Shown here piece after piece: positions 1-8,785 of a stretch of 64,000 nt of DNA; position 1 is the stretch's first letter; every line of letters begins with the position of its first letter. The notes under the pieces were generated by a model. It made no database searches and was not told where the DNA came from. It worked only from the letters and a program-made list of their open reading frames with translations. Both the position numbers and the translations under genes were made by a program. Origin of the DNA: Bog-756 sp963845485 (GTDB lineage Bacteria > Actinomycetota > Acidimicrobiia > Acidimicrobiales > RAAP-2); contig CAWJSI010000015.1 in assembly GCA_963845485.1 (NCBI GenBank), forward strand, positions 1 through 64,000. Direction: 5' to 3'.

Positions 1-66
1 GCGGGCCCGCCCGAGACCGACACCGCTGACGGGACACCGTCGCGCCGCAAAGCCCGGCCCTTTCTG

Positions 67-558
67 GTGCAGGTGGCCGGGGTCCGGAAGGTGGCCGGGA
101 CCACCCGCCACGAGACGCGCTCGGGAGTCATCGACGGGCTGGGTGCGGTCGGCGTGGTCGTGCCCGACGGCTCGGTGGTCGACCTCGACGTGGAGCTCTG
201 TTCGTATCCCGGCGGGATCACCGTCGCCGGCACGGTCACCGCCCCCTGGCGGGGGGAGTGCCGACGGTGCGGAGGCCCGGTGAGCGGCCAGGTGGTGGCC
301 CAGGTGCGTGAGCGCTACGCGCCGGCCGGGGGGTCCGATGCCGATGAGGACGCCTACCTGTTGGACGGGGACGAACTGGACCTCGAGCCGCTGGCCCGTG
401 ACGCCGTCCTGCTCGACCTGCCCCTGGCCCCGTTGTGCACCGAGGAGTGCCTGGGGCTGTGTCCCCAGTGCGGCACCAACTGGAACCTTGGCCCGTGCCA
501 CTGCCCACCCCTCGTCGATCCCCGGTGGTCGGCGCTGGACGCCCTGAAGGACAGCTGA
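67..558 (+). CDS. DUF177 (YceD-family) protein
   Basis: Homologues of this family are encoded directly before ribosomal protein L32 and are linked to 23S rRNA accumulation; that role is known from the family, not shown here. The protein has an N-terminal beta-rich half and a C-terminal half with cysteines that could bind a metal: CRRCGG near residue 62 and CLGLCPQCG followed by PCHC near residues 125-145. The 163-residue length fits the family. The GTG at 67 is the first start codon in view, but the frame is open back to base 1 (reading RPFLV just before the GTG), so the true start may lie upstream of the window. rpmF follows after 70 nt. Confidence 0.85.
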   Translation: MQVAGVRKVAGTTRHETRSGVIDGLGAVGVVVPDGSVVDLDVELCSYPGGITVAGTVTAPWRGECRRCGGPVSGQVVAQVRERYAPAGGSDADEDAYLLDGDELDLEPLARDAVLLDLPLAPLCTEECLGLCPQCGTNWNLGPCHCPPLVDPRWSALDALKDS

Positions 559-613
559 GCCTCATCGGCTCGCCAGAGGTGGGGGGCGTGATCCGGATCG
601 GTGCCGGATCGCC

Positions 614-628
614 TAGGATGTCGCCCCT
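614..628 (+). promoter_or_regulatory. -10-like TAGGAT before rpmF
   Basis: TAGGAT at 614-619 lies 9 nt before the rpmF ATG. It belongs to the TAnnnT-plus-short-spacer pattern seen at many unit-leading genes in this window. A transcript starting here would have almost no leader. Confidence 0.4.
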
Positions 629-808
629 ATGGCCGTCCCCAAGAAGAAGACCTCGAAGGCGAAGAGCCGCAGCCGCCGGGCATCCAACTGGGTGCTGAAG
701 GCGCCGGCCCGTTCGGTGTGCCCGCAGTGCACGAACGCCAAGCTCCCCCACGTGGTGTGCCCGAACTGCGGCTGGTACAAGGGTCGACAGGCGATCGAAG
801 TCGACTAG
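629..808 (+). CDS. rpmF: 50S ribosomal protein L32
   Basis: This 59-residue protein starts MAVPKKKTSKAKSRSRR, the typical basic L32 N-terminus, and carries a complete zinc ribbon CPQC...CPNC at about residues 32-49, so it is the zinc-binding form. It is a structural component of the large ribosomal subunit. Its TAG stop shares its last base with the plsX GTG start (TAGTG), so plsX is probably translationally coupled. DUF177-rpmF-plsX is a very common bacterial arrangement. Confidence 0.96.
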   Translation: MAVPKKKTSKAKSRSRRASNWVLKAPARSVCPQCTNAKLPHVVCPNCGWYKGRQAIEVD

Positions 809-1851
809 TGGCGCGAGGCGTCGCACGGCCGACGGGTGATGCCTTGGCCGCACTGCCGGTGGCGGTCGATGCCATGGGCGGGGACAAAGCCCCCGACGAG
901 ATCGTGGCCGGGGCCCGCCAGGTAGCCGAGCACACCGACATCAAGGTGGCTCTCGTGGGCCGGCCGGGCGAGATGGGTGACACCGGCGACCTCCCGGTCT
1001 TCCCGGCCAGCGAGGTCATCGGCATGGACGACGACCCCGGGCAGGGGGTGCGTCGGAAGAAGGACTCTTCTCTCGTCCGCGCGGCCGAGGCCGTCCGGGA
1101 CGGCAAGGCCATGGCCATGGTCTCGGCCGGGAACACCGGGGCCACCATGGCGTCGGCCCTGCTGCGCATGGGTCGCCTACCCAGTGTGATCCGCCCGGCT
1201 ATCGCCACCCCCATCCCCAACCCGCACCGCGAGTGGCCGACGGTACTGCTCGACGCCGGCGCCAACGCCGAGTGCACGTCGGCCATGCTCGTCCAGTTCG
1301 CCCAGATGGGCGCGGCCTTCGCCGTCAAGCGCTACGGCGTCGCGCGGCCCCGGGTGGCCCTCTTGTCCATCGGCGAGGAGAAGTCGAAGGGAACCCCCCT
1401 GGAGAAGGAGACCAACGCCCTGCTCGCCGCAGGAGCGGGGGGCGACGGCTTTGACTTCGTGGGCAACGTCGAAGGCCGGGACTTCTTCGACGACATCGCC
1501 GACGTCATCGTGACCGACGGCTTCACCGGCAATGTCGCCCTCAAGACCATGGAGGGGACGTTGCGCTTCCTCATCGGCGAGTTCACCGAGATCCTGGGCC
1601 GACCCGAGGTGGCCGAGGCGGCCGACGCCCTCTATCCCCACCTGCTTCCCCTGGCCGCCAACCTCGACCCCGACGGCACCGGGGGAGCCATGCTCCTCGG
1701 GGTCGACGGCGTGTGCGTCATCAGCCACGGCTCGTCGTCGGCGGCCGCCATGGTGAACGCCGTCACGGTGGCCCACGACCTGGCCGTGGCCGGGTTGGTC
1801 GACGCCGTGGCCCGGTCGGTCACCCCGGCTGTGGGGGCAGAGCAAGTCTGA
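808..1851 (+). CDS. plsX: phosphate acyltransferase PlsX
   Basis: PlsX converts acyl-ACP to acyl-phosphate, the acyl donor for PlsY in the first step of phosphatidic acid synthesis. It is a peripheral enzyme on the inner face of the membrane. The 347-residue product has the conserved AVDAMGGDKAPDEIV start, SAGNTGA near residue 106, GEEKSKGTPLEKET near 190 and VTDGFTGNVALKTMEG near 235. The GTG at 808 overlaps the rpmF stop by one base and gives the usual length. In many relatives acpP follows soon after; here acpP is about 15.4 kb downstream. Confidence 0.95.
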   Translation: MARGVARPTGDALAALPVAVDAMGGDKAPDEIVAGARQVAEHTDIKVALVGRPGEMGDTGDLPVFPASEVIGMDDDPGQGVRRKKDSSLVRAAEAVRDGKAMAMVSAGNTGATMASALLRMGRLPSVIRPAIATPIPNPHREWPTVLLDAGANAECTSAMLVQFAQMGAAFAVKRYGVARPRVALLSIGEEKSKGTPLEKETNALLAAGAGGDGFDFVGNVEGRDFFDDIADVIVTDGFTGNVALKTMEGTLRFLIGEFTEILGRPEVAEAADALYPHLLPLAANLDPDGTGGAMLLGVDGVCVISHGSSSAAAMVNAVTVAHDLAVAGLVDAVARSVTPAVGAEQV

Positions 1852-1918
1852 GTCGGGCAGACGATGCCGAGTTCGTGGTGCGGGGCGACTGAGGTCCGAC
1901 GAGCCGGAGGAGCAGGAC

Positions 1919-2734
1919 GTGCGGGAAGATCACGCGGCGAAGAAGGCGGCCAAGCAGTACGAGCAGGCCGCGGCGGCGTGGCAGGAGGAGTATGACGCCC
2001 AGTCCGAGCTGCTGCGCCTGGCCGAGACGTTCACCGGCTCGACGGCCGAGGGCATCATCTTGCAGCGGGGGGAGGCCCTGTTCTGCCAGGTCACCGACAC
2101 GGCGCTGGTCGAGGAACGCAAAGGCCCCGGTCACTACGCCGGTCGCTCCACGGGGGTGTCGATCCCCGTCGGTCTCGGTATGCGCTACCGGGTGGGTGCC
2201 AACCGGGGCCACTACGTGCAGGGCACACCTACCCCCACGGCCATCGACCGCGGCACCACCTACGTCACCAACCAACGGGTCGTCTTCCAGGGCGGCCACC
2301 AGACCCGGGAGTGCCTCTTCGCCAAGCTCATCGGCTACCAACACCATGACGACGAGGGCGTGACCACCTTTTCGGTGTCCAACCGCCAAAAGCCCACCAC
2401 AATCCAGTACGGACCGAGCGTCGCCGGCTGGTTCGACTTCCGGCTGGACCTGGCGGTGGCCCACTTCCAGGGCACCGTGGACCAGTTCGTCGGGGGACTC
2501 AGACAGGAGCTGGCCGCCCTGGAGCAGCGACGTCCGTCGGCCCCGGTCGAGCTGCCGGCCCCACCGCCGTTCCCCGTCCCGTCCCCGAATCCTGGCGTCC
2601 CGGCGGCGGAACCGGCCGCGAGCTCGACCCCGACGGTCAGCCCGGGGTGGTATCCCGACCCGTGGAAGCAGGCACCGTGGCGATGGTGGAACGGTTCCCA
2701 GTGGACCGGAAACATCAGTTCGGGACGTCGATGA
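1919..2734 (+). CDS. DUF2510 domain protein of unknown function
   Basis: This is a 271-residue protein preceded by a good ribosome binding site (GGAGGAG). Residues 1-60 look helical and charged. Residues 60-200 form a globular beta-rich region (TYVTNQRVVFQGG, then KPTTIQYGPS) resembling the PH-like domains that sense lipids or act as short regulatory modules. Residues 200-235 are a Pro/Ala linker, and the end carries a DUF2510 motif (GWYPDPW...WRWWNGSQWTG). DUF2510 is typical of actinobacterial proteins of unknown function, often membrane-associated. There is no signal peptide or membrane helix, and no specific role can be assigned. Confidence 0.75.
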   Translation: MREDHAAKKAAKQYEQAAAAWQEEYDAQSELLRLAETFTGSTAEGIILQRGEALFCQVTDTALVEERKGPGHYAGRSTGVSIPVGLGMRYRVGANRGHYVQGTPTPTAIDRGTTYVTNQRVVFQGGHQTRECLFAKLIGYQHHDDEGVTTFSVSNRQKPTTIQYGPSVAGWFDFRLDLAVAHFQGTVDQFVGGLRQELAALEQRRPSAPVELPAPPPFPVPSPNPGVPAAEPAASSTPTVSPGWYPDPWKQAPWRWWNGSQWTGNISSGRR

Positions 2735-2875
2735 GCTCCCCGGCTACGCGAATTCTGCCATCCGCTGGCGGCCTCCGCTCCTCGTCTCCAATCAAGGCCG
2801 AGCATCGCTCGGAGTCGCCAAGTACAGTCCGACCTGTCGAACGGATGCAGTGGGGGTGGACCCTTGAGGCCACGG

Positions 2876-4195
2876 ATGGCTTGGTTGAATCGACGAACAT
2901 TTCGGCGCTCGCTCGGCACGGGCATGGTGGTCCTGGCCGTCGGGCTGCTCGCCAGTGGCTGTGACTGGTACCAACTCGGCGACTTCTCCGGCCATGGAGG
3001 CGACAATCCCGAGACGACGATCACCCCGGCCAACGTGTCAACGCTCACCGCACGATTTAGTGCCACCGACGGGACCTCGTCAGGAGTAACTCCCCAGGCG
3101 GTCGTCAGTGGTGTCCTCTATGCGTCCGACGCCAGCGGCCTCAAGTCCTACAGCGCCGATGCCACCTCGGGGTGCACGGGCTCTCCCGAAGTCTGCTCGC
3201 CACTGTGGAGCTACTCACCAGGTCCACCCGTGGGGGCCGTTGCCGTCGGCGGCAACGTCGTGTACTACTCGACATCCACCGGCCTCTATGCCTTCGACGC
3301 CACTGGGCACACCAACTGTTCGGGTGCGCCAACCGTGTGCCAACCGCTGTGGTCGGCGGCCGGGGATTTTGGTACGCCGACCCTGTCGAACGGCACGGTG
3401 TACGTGATCGCGGCGGGCAACCTTGATGCATTCGACGCCAGCGGAACCACCAACTGTACAGGAGTCCCGAAGACCTGCTTGCCGGTCTGGACCGCTCACA
3501 GCGTCTACGGGACAGTGACCGTTTCGGCGGGGATCGCCTACGCCGAGACCTATGTTGGAGCAGGATCGTACGGTGGCGTCGTGGCGCTCGATGCCAACGG
3601 AACCAGAGGCTGTTCGGGCACACCGAAGGTGTGCACGCCCCTGTGGGAGTACGCCACGAACTATCCGGCAGTGGGTGGGTACGCGGTGGTGTCGGGCACC
3701 ACCCTCTATGTCGTCACGTTTTACTCGTCACGTCCCATGCAGTTCACGGGCGATACGGAGGCCTTCGACGCCAACGGCGTCGACGAGTGCGGAAGCACGC
3801 CGAAGGTCTGTGGTCCGCTGTGGGCCAATCCCGTCTTCACGCTCAACTCGGCGCCCCTTGCCGGTGACGGTTCTGAGTTTGTCAGTGTTCCCGTTGGCAT
3901 CTATGCCCTCGATGCCAATGGGTCGCTCAGTGCGCCCGGTGGTGCGGAGTTCAAGACCGGGAATTCCGATCTGGCCCTTGCCCTCGGGGGAGCCGTTCTC
4001 TACGGGACCGATGGGACCGACGTGTACGCCTATGACGCCGGCGGGAGCTCGGGATGTTCGGGGTCACCGAAGGTCTGCACCTCGTTGTGGTCGGCTCCGG
4101 GGACCGGCGCCATCGTCGCCAACGGAACGCTGTATGTCAGCACCAAAGGGTCCTCAGGTAATGGCGAGGTGGTGGGCTACGGCTTGCCCAGCTAG
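2876..4195 (+). CDS. lipoprotein with PQQ-like beta-propeller and repeated Cys pairs
   Basis: The 439-residue product starts MAWLNRRTFRRSLG, has a hydrophobic stretch and a lipobox LASGC, so it should be exported and lipid-anchored. The rest is a beta-propeller of PQQ-like blades. At least six blades carry the pattern C-x(2-3)-P-x-x-C-x-x-(L/V)-W (for example GCSGTPKVCTPLW), which would allow one disulfide per blade. The ATG at 2876 is chosen because GAGG lies 6 nt upstream; a TTG at 2864 is also in frame. A TACAGT hexamer at 2823-2828 could be its -10 element. The gene is visibly less GC-rich than its neighbours, so acquisition by transfer is possible. Ligand and role are unknown. Confidence 0.8.
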   Translation: MAWLNRRTFRRSLGTGMVVLAVGLLASGCDWYQLGDFSGHGGDNPETTITPANVSTLTARFSATDGTSSGVTPQAVVSGVLYASDASGLKSYSADATSGCTGSPEVCSPLWSYSPGPPVGAVAVGGNVVYYSTSTGLYAFDATGHTNCSGAPTVCQPLWSAAGDFGTPTLSNGTVYVIAAGNLDAFDASGTTNCTGVPKTCLPVWTAHSVYGTVTVSAGIAYAETYVGAGSYGGVVALDANGTRGCSGTPKVCTPLWEYATNYPAVGGYAVVSGTTLYVVTFYSSRPMQFTGDTEAFDANGVDECGSTPKVCGPLWANPVFTLNSAPLAGDGSEFVSVPVGIYALDANGSLSAPGGAEFKTGNSDLALALGGAVLYGTDGTDVYAYDAGGSSGCSGSPKVCTSLWSAPGTGAIVANGTLYVSTKGSSGNGEVVGYGLPS

Positions 4196-4206
4196 GCAAA
4201 TCGGAT

Positions 4207-4223
4207 CACCACGAGGTGTGGTG
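4207..4223. terminator. hairpin between convergent genes
   Basis: CACCAC (4207-4212) and GTGGTG (4218-4223) form a perfect 6-bp stem with a 5-nt loop, between the ends of the propeller lipoprotein and the patatin gene. There is no T-run, as is usual in such GC-rich DNA. Confidence 0.4.
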
Positions 4224-4275
4224 CAGGTTCGGCCACAGCCGGCAGATGTTGCTTCCAGCCCGCCGGGTTAGCCGA

Positions 4276-5298
4276 TCATCGCCAGAAGGCGGCCAACTCC
4301 TCGGCATCGTCCTTGGCCTGTTGGGCCCCGAGGGCGAGGGCCTTCGGCACGGACCGGGGCTCCATGAGCTCCATGAGGTCGACCTCGGAGGGGACACGCA
4401 GGATGGCCTCTGTTCCCGACTCCTTCAGGTCCTCGAGTTCTTGGAGGCCGTCGCCGGGCCGTGCCGTCATCATGCCCTCGCCGACGTCGCTGCCGTCGGT
4501 GAGGGCGAGGATGAGCACCCGCCGGGCCCCGCTGAACAGGTCGAGATGGGTGCCGGTACCGCTCACCCCACCGTCCATGCACCGGCGGTCGCCCACCGGC
4601 TGGGGGGCGAAGACGCCGGGCACCGCGCTGCTGGCCGCCGCGGCCCGGGGGATGGAGACGAGCGAGTCCTTGGTCACCACGCACCGCTCACCGGTGTAGG
4701 CGTCGACACAGGTGATGTGGAGGGCGGATGACGTCCACGGCCCCGTCCCGAGGATGAAGGCGATGTTGCGCCGCATGAACTCGGGCTTGGGGGTGGAGGC
4801 GGCCAGGGCGGCGCGGCCGATCTCCTGGAGGGTGGTGGGCTCGCCGTCGGCGGCCGTGATGAACAGATCGAGGGCCCGCTGTTGGCTCGGGCTCAGGGTG
4901 GAGGCGGGAGCGAGCGTCGAGACCAGCGCCGGGAACCGGGACAACAGCGAGACCTCGGAGTGGAGGCGCTTCAGCTTTCCCCCGGTCAGGCTGGAGGCGA
5001 CGATGGAGCCGGCCGAGGTGCCGACCACCCGGTCGGCGTTGTCGAACCGGATGTCGAGGGCGGCCAGGGTCTGGAGGTAGGACACCTGCCAGGCCACGAA
5101 GAAGAGGCCCCCACCCCCGAGGCAGAGGCCCCGGTCCACATCCTGGCCGTAGGAGGCGCTGAAGTCGCGGGGCCGGGCCAGCTCGAGTGAGGCTTCCGCC
5201 TCGGCGAGCGCGCTGGTGCGGGCACGGGTGGGCACCCACCAACTGTACCGGGGACCCCTGGAGCCTGATCCGCAGCCACTTCCTCGGTCCCGCTTCAC
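4276..5298 (-). CDS. patatin-like phospholipase family protein
   Basis: Patatin-fold serine lipases hydrolyse acyl esters of phospholipids with a Ser-Asp dyad. The oxyanion-hole motif GLCLGGGG lies near residues 57-64, the nucleophile elbow GTSAG near residues 93-97 and the catalytic Asp in MDGGVSGTGTH near residue 240. There is no export signal, so it is probably cytosolic. The first start gives 340 residues, but the N-terminal 21 are low-complexity and an in-frame GTG at 5235 (319 residues, MPTRARTSALAE) may be the real start; neither has a strong ribosome binding site. It is convergent with the upstream lipoprotein gene and divergent from the sugar transporter. Confidence 0.85.
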   Translation of the reverse strand: MKRDRGSGCGSGSRGPRYSWWVPTRARTSALAEAEASLELARPRDFSASYGQDVDRGLCLGGGGLFFVAWQVSYLQTLAALDIRFDNADRVVGTSAGSIVASSLTGGKLKRLHSEVSLLSRFPALVSTLAPASTLSPSQQRALDLFITAADGEPTTLQEIGRAALAASTPKPEFMRRNIAFILGTGPWTSSALHITCVDAYTGERCVVTKDSLVSIPRAAAASSAVPGVFAPQPVGDRRCMDGGVSGTGTHLDLFSGARRVLILALTDGSDVGEGMMTARPGDGLQELEDLKESGTEAILRVPSEVDLMELMEPRSVPKALALGAQQAKDDAEELAAFWR

Positions 5299-5476
5299 TC
5301 AGCGTTCGGCCCCGCCGATACACCGATATGGAAGTTGCGCGAAGTAGCGTCCCTCGGGCCAGCACACCACGATCGAACGACGAGCGCACCGGACGCGGAT
5401 TCCGTCGGGCCCGGGTAGTCGTCGGTCAAGGTCGCACGCCGTGGCCGAGGGCCACACGGGGAGAACCGGGGGACTG

Positions 5477-6982
5477 ATGGCTGCAACCACCGACGACGAA
5501 GCCAGTGGCGGCGCCGACGGGAGCGTACCCTCGGTCGACCCCGACGCCCCGGTGGCGGTGACTCCGGGGGACGGCGGATCCGGTCGCCACACGACGAGCC
5601 GCTACCTGCTGGCCGTGGGCCTGGTCATCATGTTGGCCGGTGCCCTGTTCGGCTACGACCAGGGGGTCATCTCCGGGGCCCTCGACGGCATCCAAAAGGA
5701 GTTCTCGGTCGGGACCTTCCTCCTCGAGGTCATCACCAGTTGGGTGACCCTCGGGGCCATGGCCGGGGCCCTGGTGGCCGGGGGACTGGCCGACCGGAAG
5801 GGCCGCCGGTGGACCATCGTGGCCGCCGCCGTCCTGTTCACGGCGGGCGCCCTCATCGAGGCGCTGGCCCCGGGATCCATCGTGTTGGTGGTCGGGCGCC
5901 TGCTCGTCGGGTTCGGGGTCGGGGTGGCCTCGGTGGCGGCCCCCCTCTACGCCGCCGAGTTGGCCCCGAGCCGCCTCCGGGGCCGGATGGTCTCCCTCTA
6001 CCAGCTGGCCATCACCATGGGCATCTTCGTGGCCTACTTCGCCGACTACCTGTTGATCAACGGCAACCAGTGGCGGGTCATGCTCGGCATCTCGGCCATT
6101 CCGGCCGTCCTGTTGATCCTGGCCATCCTTCCCCTGCCCGACTCGCCGCGCTGGTACGTGAAGATGGGCCGCCACGACGACGCCCGCGAGGCCCTCCACA
6201 AAGTGGAGCCGCGCCACGACATCGACGGCGAGCTGGCCGCCATGGAAGAGCTCAACGCGGTGGAGGAGCTCGGCTCGTGGCGCGAGGTCTTCGTCTCGCG
6301 GTGGCGGCGCCCGCTGATCATCGGGGTGACCCTGGCCTTCCTCCAGCAGCTGACCGGCATCAACGCCATCATCTACTACGCCGACAAGATCTTCGCCGCC
6401 GCCGGTTTCGCCACCCCGGCCAGCCAGAGTCTGGCCACCCTGTGGGCCATCGGGGCGGTCAACGTGGTGGCCACGTTCATCGCCGTGGCCTGGGTGGACC
6501 GGTTCGGCCGCCGCCCGCTCCTCATGGTCGGCGCGGTGGGCATGGGGGTCAGCCTCGTCGTGGTCGGCGCCATGTTCGAGATCCTCAGCCGGCACCCGCA
6601 CCACGGCGGGGGAAGCTCGGTGACCGGGACGGTGACCCTCATCTTCCTCGTCACCTTCATCGCCTCGTTCGCCTTCTCGCTCGGCCCGGTGGTGTGGACC
6701 ATCATCAACGAGATCTACCCGTCCCACATCCGGGGCCGGGCCGTGGCCGTCGCCACCGCGGCCAACTGGTTCGCCGCCTGGCTGGTGAGCCAGTTCTTCC
6801 TCTCCCTGGTCAACCTCATCACCGAGGCAGGCACCTTCTGGCTGTTCGCCGGGTTCTGCGCGGTGACCTACTTCTTCGTGTTGCGGTTCGTGCCCGAGAC
6901 GAAGGGCAAGACCTTGGAGGAGGTCGAACGCCTCTGGGGGGACGACGAGGCCATCCAGTCGGCCATCGGTCCCCGGCGCTGA
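5477..6982 (+). CDS. MFS sugar porter family transporter
   Basis: This is a 12-helix major facilitator protein of 501 residues, probably a proton-coupled sugar symporter in the inner membrane. It has the sugar-porter signatures GYDQGVISGAL in helix 1, GRLLVGFGVGV and the ELAPSRLRGR loop after helix 4, PDSPRW before the central loop, QQLTGINAIIYY in helix 7 and VPETKGKTLEEVE after helix 12. A hydrophilic tail of about 40 residues precedes helix 1. ATG 5477 is preferred over an in-frame GTG at 5441 because GGGGGA lies just upstream. The substrate cannot be read from sequence. A strong hairpin at 6986-7025 follows. Confidence 0.92.
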   Translation: MAATTDDEASGGADGSVPSVDPDAPVAVTPGDGGSGRHTTSRYLLAVGLVIMLAGALFGYDQGVISGALDGIQKEFSVGTFLLEVITSWVTLGAMAGALVAGGLADRKGRRWTIVAAAVLFTAGALIEALAPGSIVLVVGRLLVGFGVGVASVAAPLYAAELAPSRLRGRMVSLYQLAITMGIFVAYFADYLLINGNQWRVMLGISAIPAVLLILAILPLPDSPRWYVKMGRHDDAREALHKVEPRHDIDGELAAMEELNAVEELGSWREVFVSRWRRPLIIGVTLAFLQQLTGINAIIYYADKIFAAAGFATPASQSLATLWAIGAVNVVATFIAVAWVDRFGRRPLLMVGAVGMGVSLVVVGAMFEILSRHPHHGGGSSVTGTVTLIFLVTFIASFAFSLGPVVWTIINEIYPSHIRGRAVAVATAANWFAAWLVSQFFLSLVNLITEAGTFWLFAGFCAVTYFFVLRFVPETKGKTLEEVERLWGDDEAIQSAIGPRR

Positions 6983-6985
6983 GCG

Positions 6986-7025
6986 CCGGCCGGCCCGGCA
7001 CGGGCTGCAGGGTGCCGCCGGCCGG
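6986..7025. terminator. very strong bidirectional terminator-like hairpin
   Basis: CCGGCCGGC (6986-6994) pairs with GCCGGCCGG (7017-7025) and, after a 2-nt bulge, GGCAC (6997-7001) pairs with GTGCC (7012-7016), leaving a 10-nt loop. It fills the 51-nt gap between convergent genes. No T-tract is present. Confidence 0.65.
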
Positions 7026-7033
7026 GTGTGCCG

Positions 7034-8275
7034 TCAGCGGTTGAGGAGGTCCTTGGCGATATGGGTGATCTGGATCTCGTCGGTTCCGGCGTAGATCTGG
7101 AAGACCTTGGCGTCGCGGGCCAGCTGCTCCACCCGGAACTCGGCCATGTAGCCGTTGCCCCCGAAGAGCTGCACCGCCTCCATGGCCACCTGTGAGGCGG
7201 CCTGGGCCGAGTAGAGCTTCATGGCCGAGGCCTCGGCCAGCGTGAGGCTCTTGCCCGCCGCCGAGAGTTCGATGTGGCGGAAGACCAGGTTCTGGACGTT
7301 GAGCCGGGCCACCTCCATGGTGGCCAGCTTGAGTTGGATGAGTTGGCGGTCGCCGATGGGCTGTCCCCACAGCATCCGGTTCTTGGCGTACTCGACCGAC
7401 AGCTTGAGGCACTCTTCGATCAGGCCGAGCGACATGGCGGCCAGGCCGGCCCGCTCGGTGACGAAGTTTCCCTTGGCCGAGTCACGACCGCTGCCGCCTG
7501 TCTCGTCCTCGGTCTCGCCCAGCAGGTGGTCCCGCCCCACCCGGACGTCGGTGAGGAACAGTTCGCCGGTCGGGGAGGAGTGGAGGCCCATCTTGCGGAA
7601 GGGCTTGGACTGCTCGAAGCCGGGCATGCCCTTCTCCAGTACGAAGGTGAGCACCTGACGGTCGCGCATCGGTGTGTCGGAGCCGTCGTCGAGCTTGGCG
7701 TAGAACACGACGGTGTCGGCGTAGGGGCCGTTGGTGATGAAGGTCTTGTTGCCGTTCAGGATGTACTCGTCCCCATCCCGCCGGGCCACCGAGGTCATCC
7801 CCCCCAGGGCGTCGGAGCCCGAGTTGGGCTCGGTGATGGCCCACGCCCCGACCTTCTCGGTGGTGAGGAGGTCGAGGCCCCACCGCTCCATCTGGGCGGG
7901 GGTCCCCTGTTTCATGATGGTGCCGCCGGCCAGGCCCAGGCTCACCCCCATGGCCGTGACGATGCCCGGGCAGTAGTGGCACAGCTCGATGATGGGGATG
8001 AGGGTCATGGCCGCCGCCCCGCCGTCCCCGTTGCGCTCGGCCCGCTCTGCCTCGGACTCCGCCCCGGCCCCCGAGACCTTGCGCTCCAGCTGCTTTTTGA
8101 ACCGGTCACGGGCCATCTGGTCCATGCCGAAGGTGGCGTACAGCTTCCGGATGATGTCGTAGGGGGGCATGTCTCCGTGCTCGAGGGCGTCGATGTTGGG
8201 CACCACCTCGGCTTCGACGAACCGCCGGACTGCGTCCCGCACCATCTGCTGCTCTTCTGACCACTCGAACACCAT
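7034..8275 (-). CDS. acyl-CoA dehydrogenase family protein
   Basis: This FAD flavoenzyme would oxidise an acyl-CoA to the 2,3-enoyl-CoA and pass electrons to ETF. The 413-residue protein has the N-terminal helical domain, the middle beta domain with WAITEPNSGSDALGG and NGNKTFITNG, and the C-terminal helical domain ending in LFGGNGYMAEFRVEQLARD and YAGTDEIQ, where the Glu corresponds to the usual catalytic base. The ATG at 8275 is preceded by GGAGG. It is a single gene, so the substrate (fatty, branched-chain or steroid acyl-CoA) cannot be inferred. A short insertion rich in Glu, Arg and Gly lies near residues 70-90. Confidence 0.93.
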   Translation of the reverse strand: MVFEWSEEQQMVRDAVRRFVEAEVVPNIDALEHGDMPPYDIIRKLYATFGMDQMARDRFKKQLERKVSGAGAESEAERAERNGDGGAAAMTLIPIIELCHYCPGIVTAMGVSLGLAGGTIMKQGTPAQMERWGLDLLTTEKVGAWAITEPNSGSDALGGMTSVARRDGDEYILNGNKTFITNGPYADTVVFYAKLDDGSDTPMRDRQVLTFVLEKGMPGFEQSKPFRKMGLHSSPTGELFLTDVRVGRDHLLGETEDETGGSGRDSAKGNFVTERAGLAAMSLGLIEECLKLSVEYAKNRMLWGQPIGDRQLIQLKLATMEVARLNVQNLVFRHIELSAAGKSLTLAEASAMKLYSAQAASQVAMEAVQLFGGNGYMAEFRVEQLARDAKVFQIYAGTDEIQITHIAKDLLNR

Positions 8276-8335
8276 CGACCTCCGGATCCCCTAACAGGCA
8301 TGTCCTGGTGCATCCGAGGCTATCCGAGGTCCGCC

Positions 8336-8347
8336 TACAGTCGGTGC
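8336..8347 (+). promoter_or_regulatory. -10-like TACAGT before the globin gene
   Basis: TACAGT at 8336-8341 is 6 nt before the GTG at 8348, and no Shine-Dalgarno is visible. This supports that GTG as a leaderless start over the more distal in-frame ATG at 8300. Confidence 0.45.
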
Positions 8348-8737
8348 GTGCGACTGAAGCGCAAGCGTGAGGGGTCGGCCTTCGACCGGTGGGGTGGTGA
8401 GCCGTTCTTCGTCGCCCTCGTCGACCGGTTCTACGAGGGCGTGGCCACCGATCCCCTGCTCCGGCCCATGTACCCCGAGGACCTCACCGAGTCCCGCGAG
8501 CACCTCGCCCTGTTCCTCATGCAGTACTGGGGTGGCCCGCCCCGCTACAGCGAGGCGCGGGGCCATCCCCGGCTGCGTATGCGCCACGCGCCCTTCGTCA
8601 TCGGGCCGCCCGAGTCCGAGGCGTGGCTCCGGCACATGACCGACGCCGTGGCCGCCGCCCACCTGGAGCCCGACGAGCAAGACGAGCTGCTCGAGTACCT
8701 GGCCATGGCGGCCCGGAGCCTGATCAATCAGCCCTGA
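8348..8737 (+). CDS. group II truncated haemoglobin (GlbO-type)
   Basis: This small haem protein of 129 residues has the 2-over-2 globin fold, likely binding O2 or NO in the cytoplasm. It has FYEGVATDPLLRPMYP (B-E region), LALFLMQYWGGP, the proximal His in RLRMRHAPF (F8) and a Trp in the following SEAWLRHM segment (G8), all typical of group II. The start is set at GTG 8348 by the adjacent -10-like TACAGT; the longer reading from 8300 adds 16 residues that do not look like globin. It is transcribed divergently from the acyl-CoA dehydrogenase gene and stands alone. Confidence 0.9.
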   Translation: MRLKRKREGSAFDRWGGEPFFVALVDRFYEGVATDPLLRPMYPEDLTESREHLALFLMQYWGGPPRYSEARGHPRLRMRHAPFVIGPPESEAWLRHMTDAVAAAHLEPDEQDELLEYLAMAARSLINQP

Positions 8738-8765
8738 GGCACCGGCCTGCCCGGGTGCGGGCGGT

Positions 8766-8785
8766 ACTCACCTCACCAGGTGAGT
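8766..8785. terminator. hairpin overlapping the SDR stop codon
   Basis: ACTCACCT (8766-8773) and AGGTGAGT (8778-8785) form a perfect 8-bp stem with a CACC loop. The hairpin lies between the convergent globin and SDR genes and includes the SDR stop codon. Confidence 0.5.
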
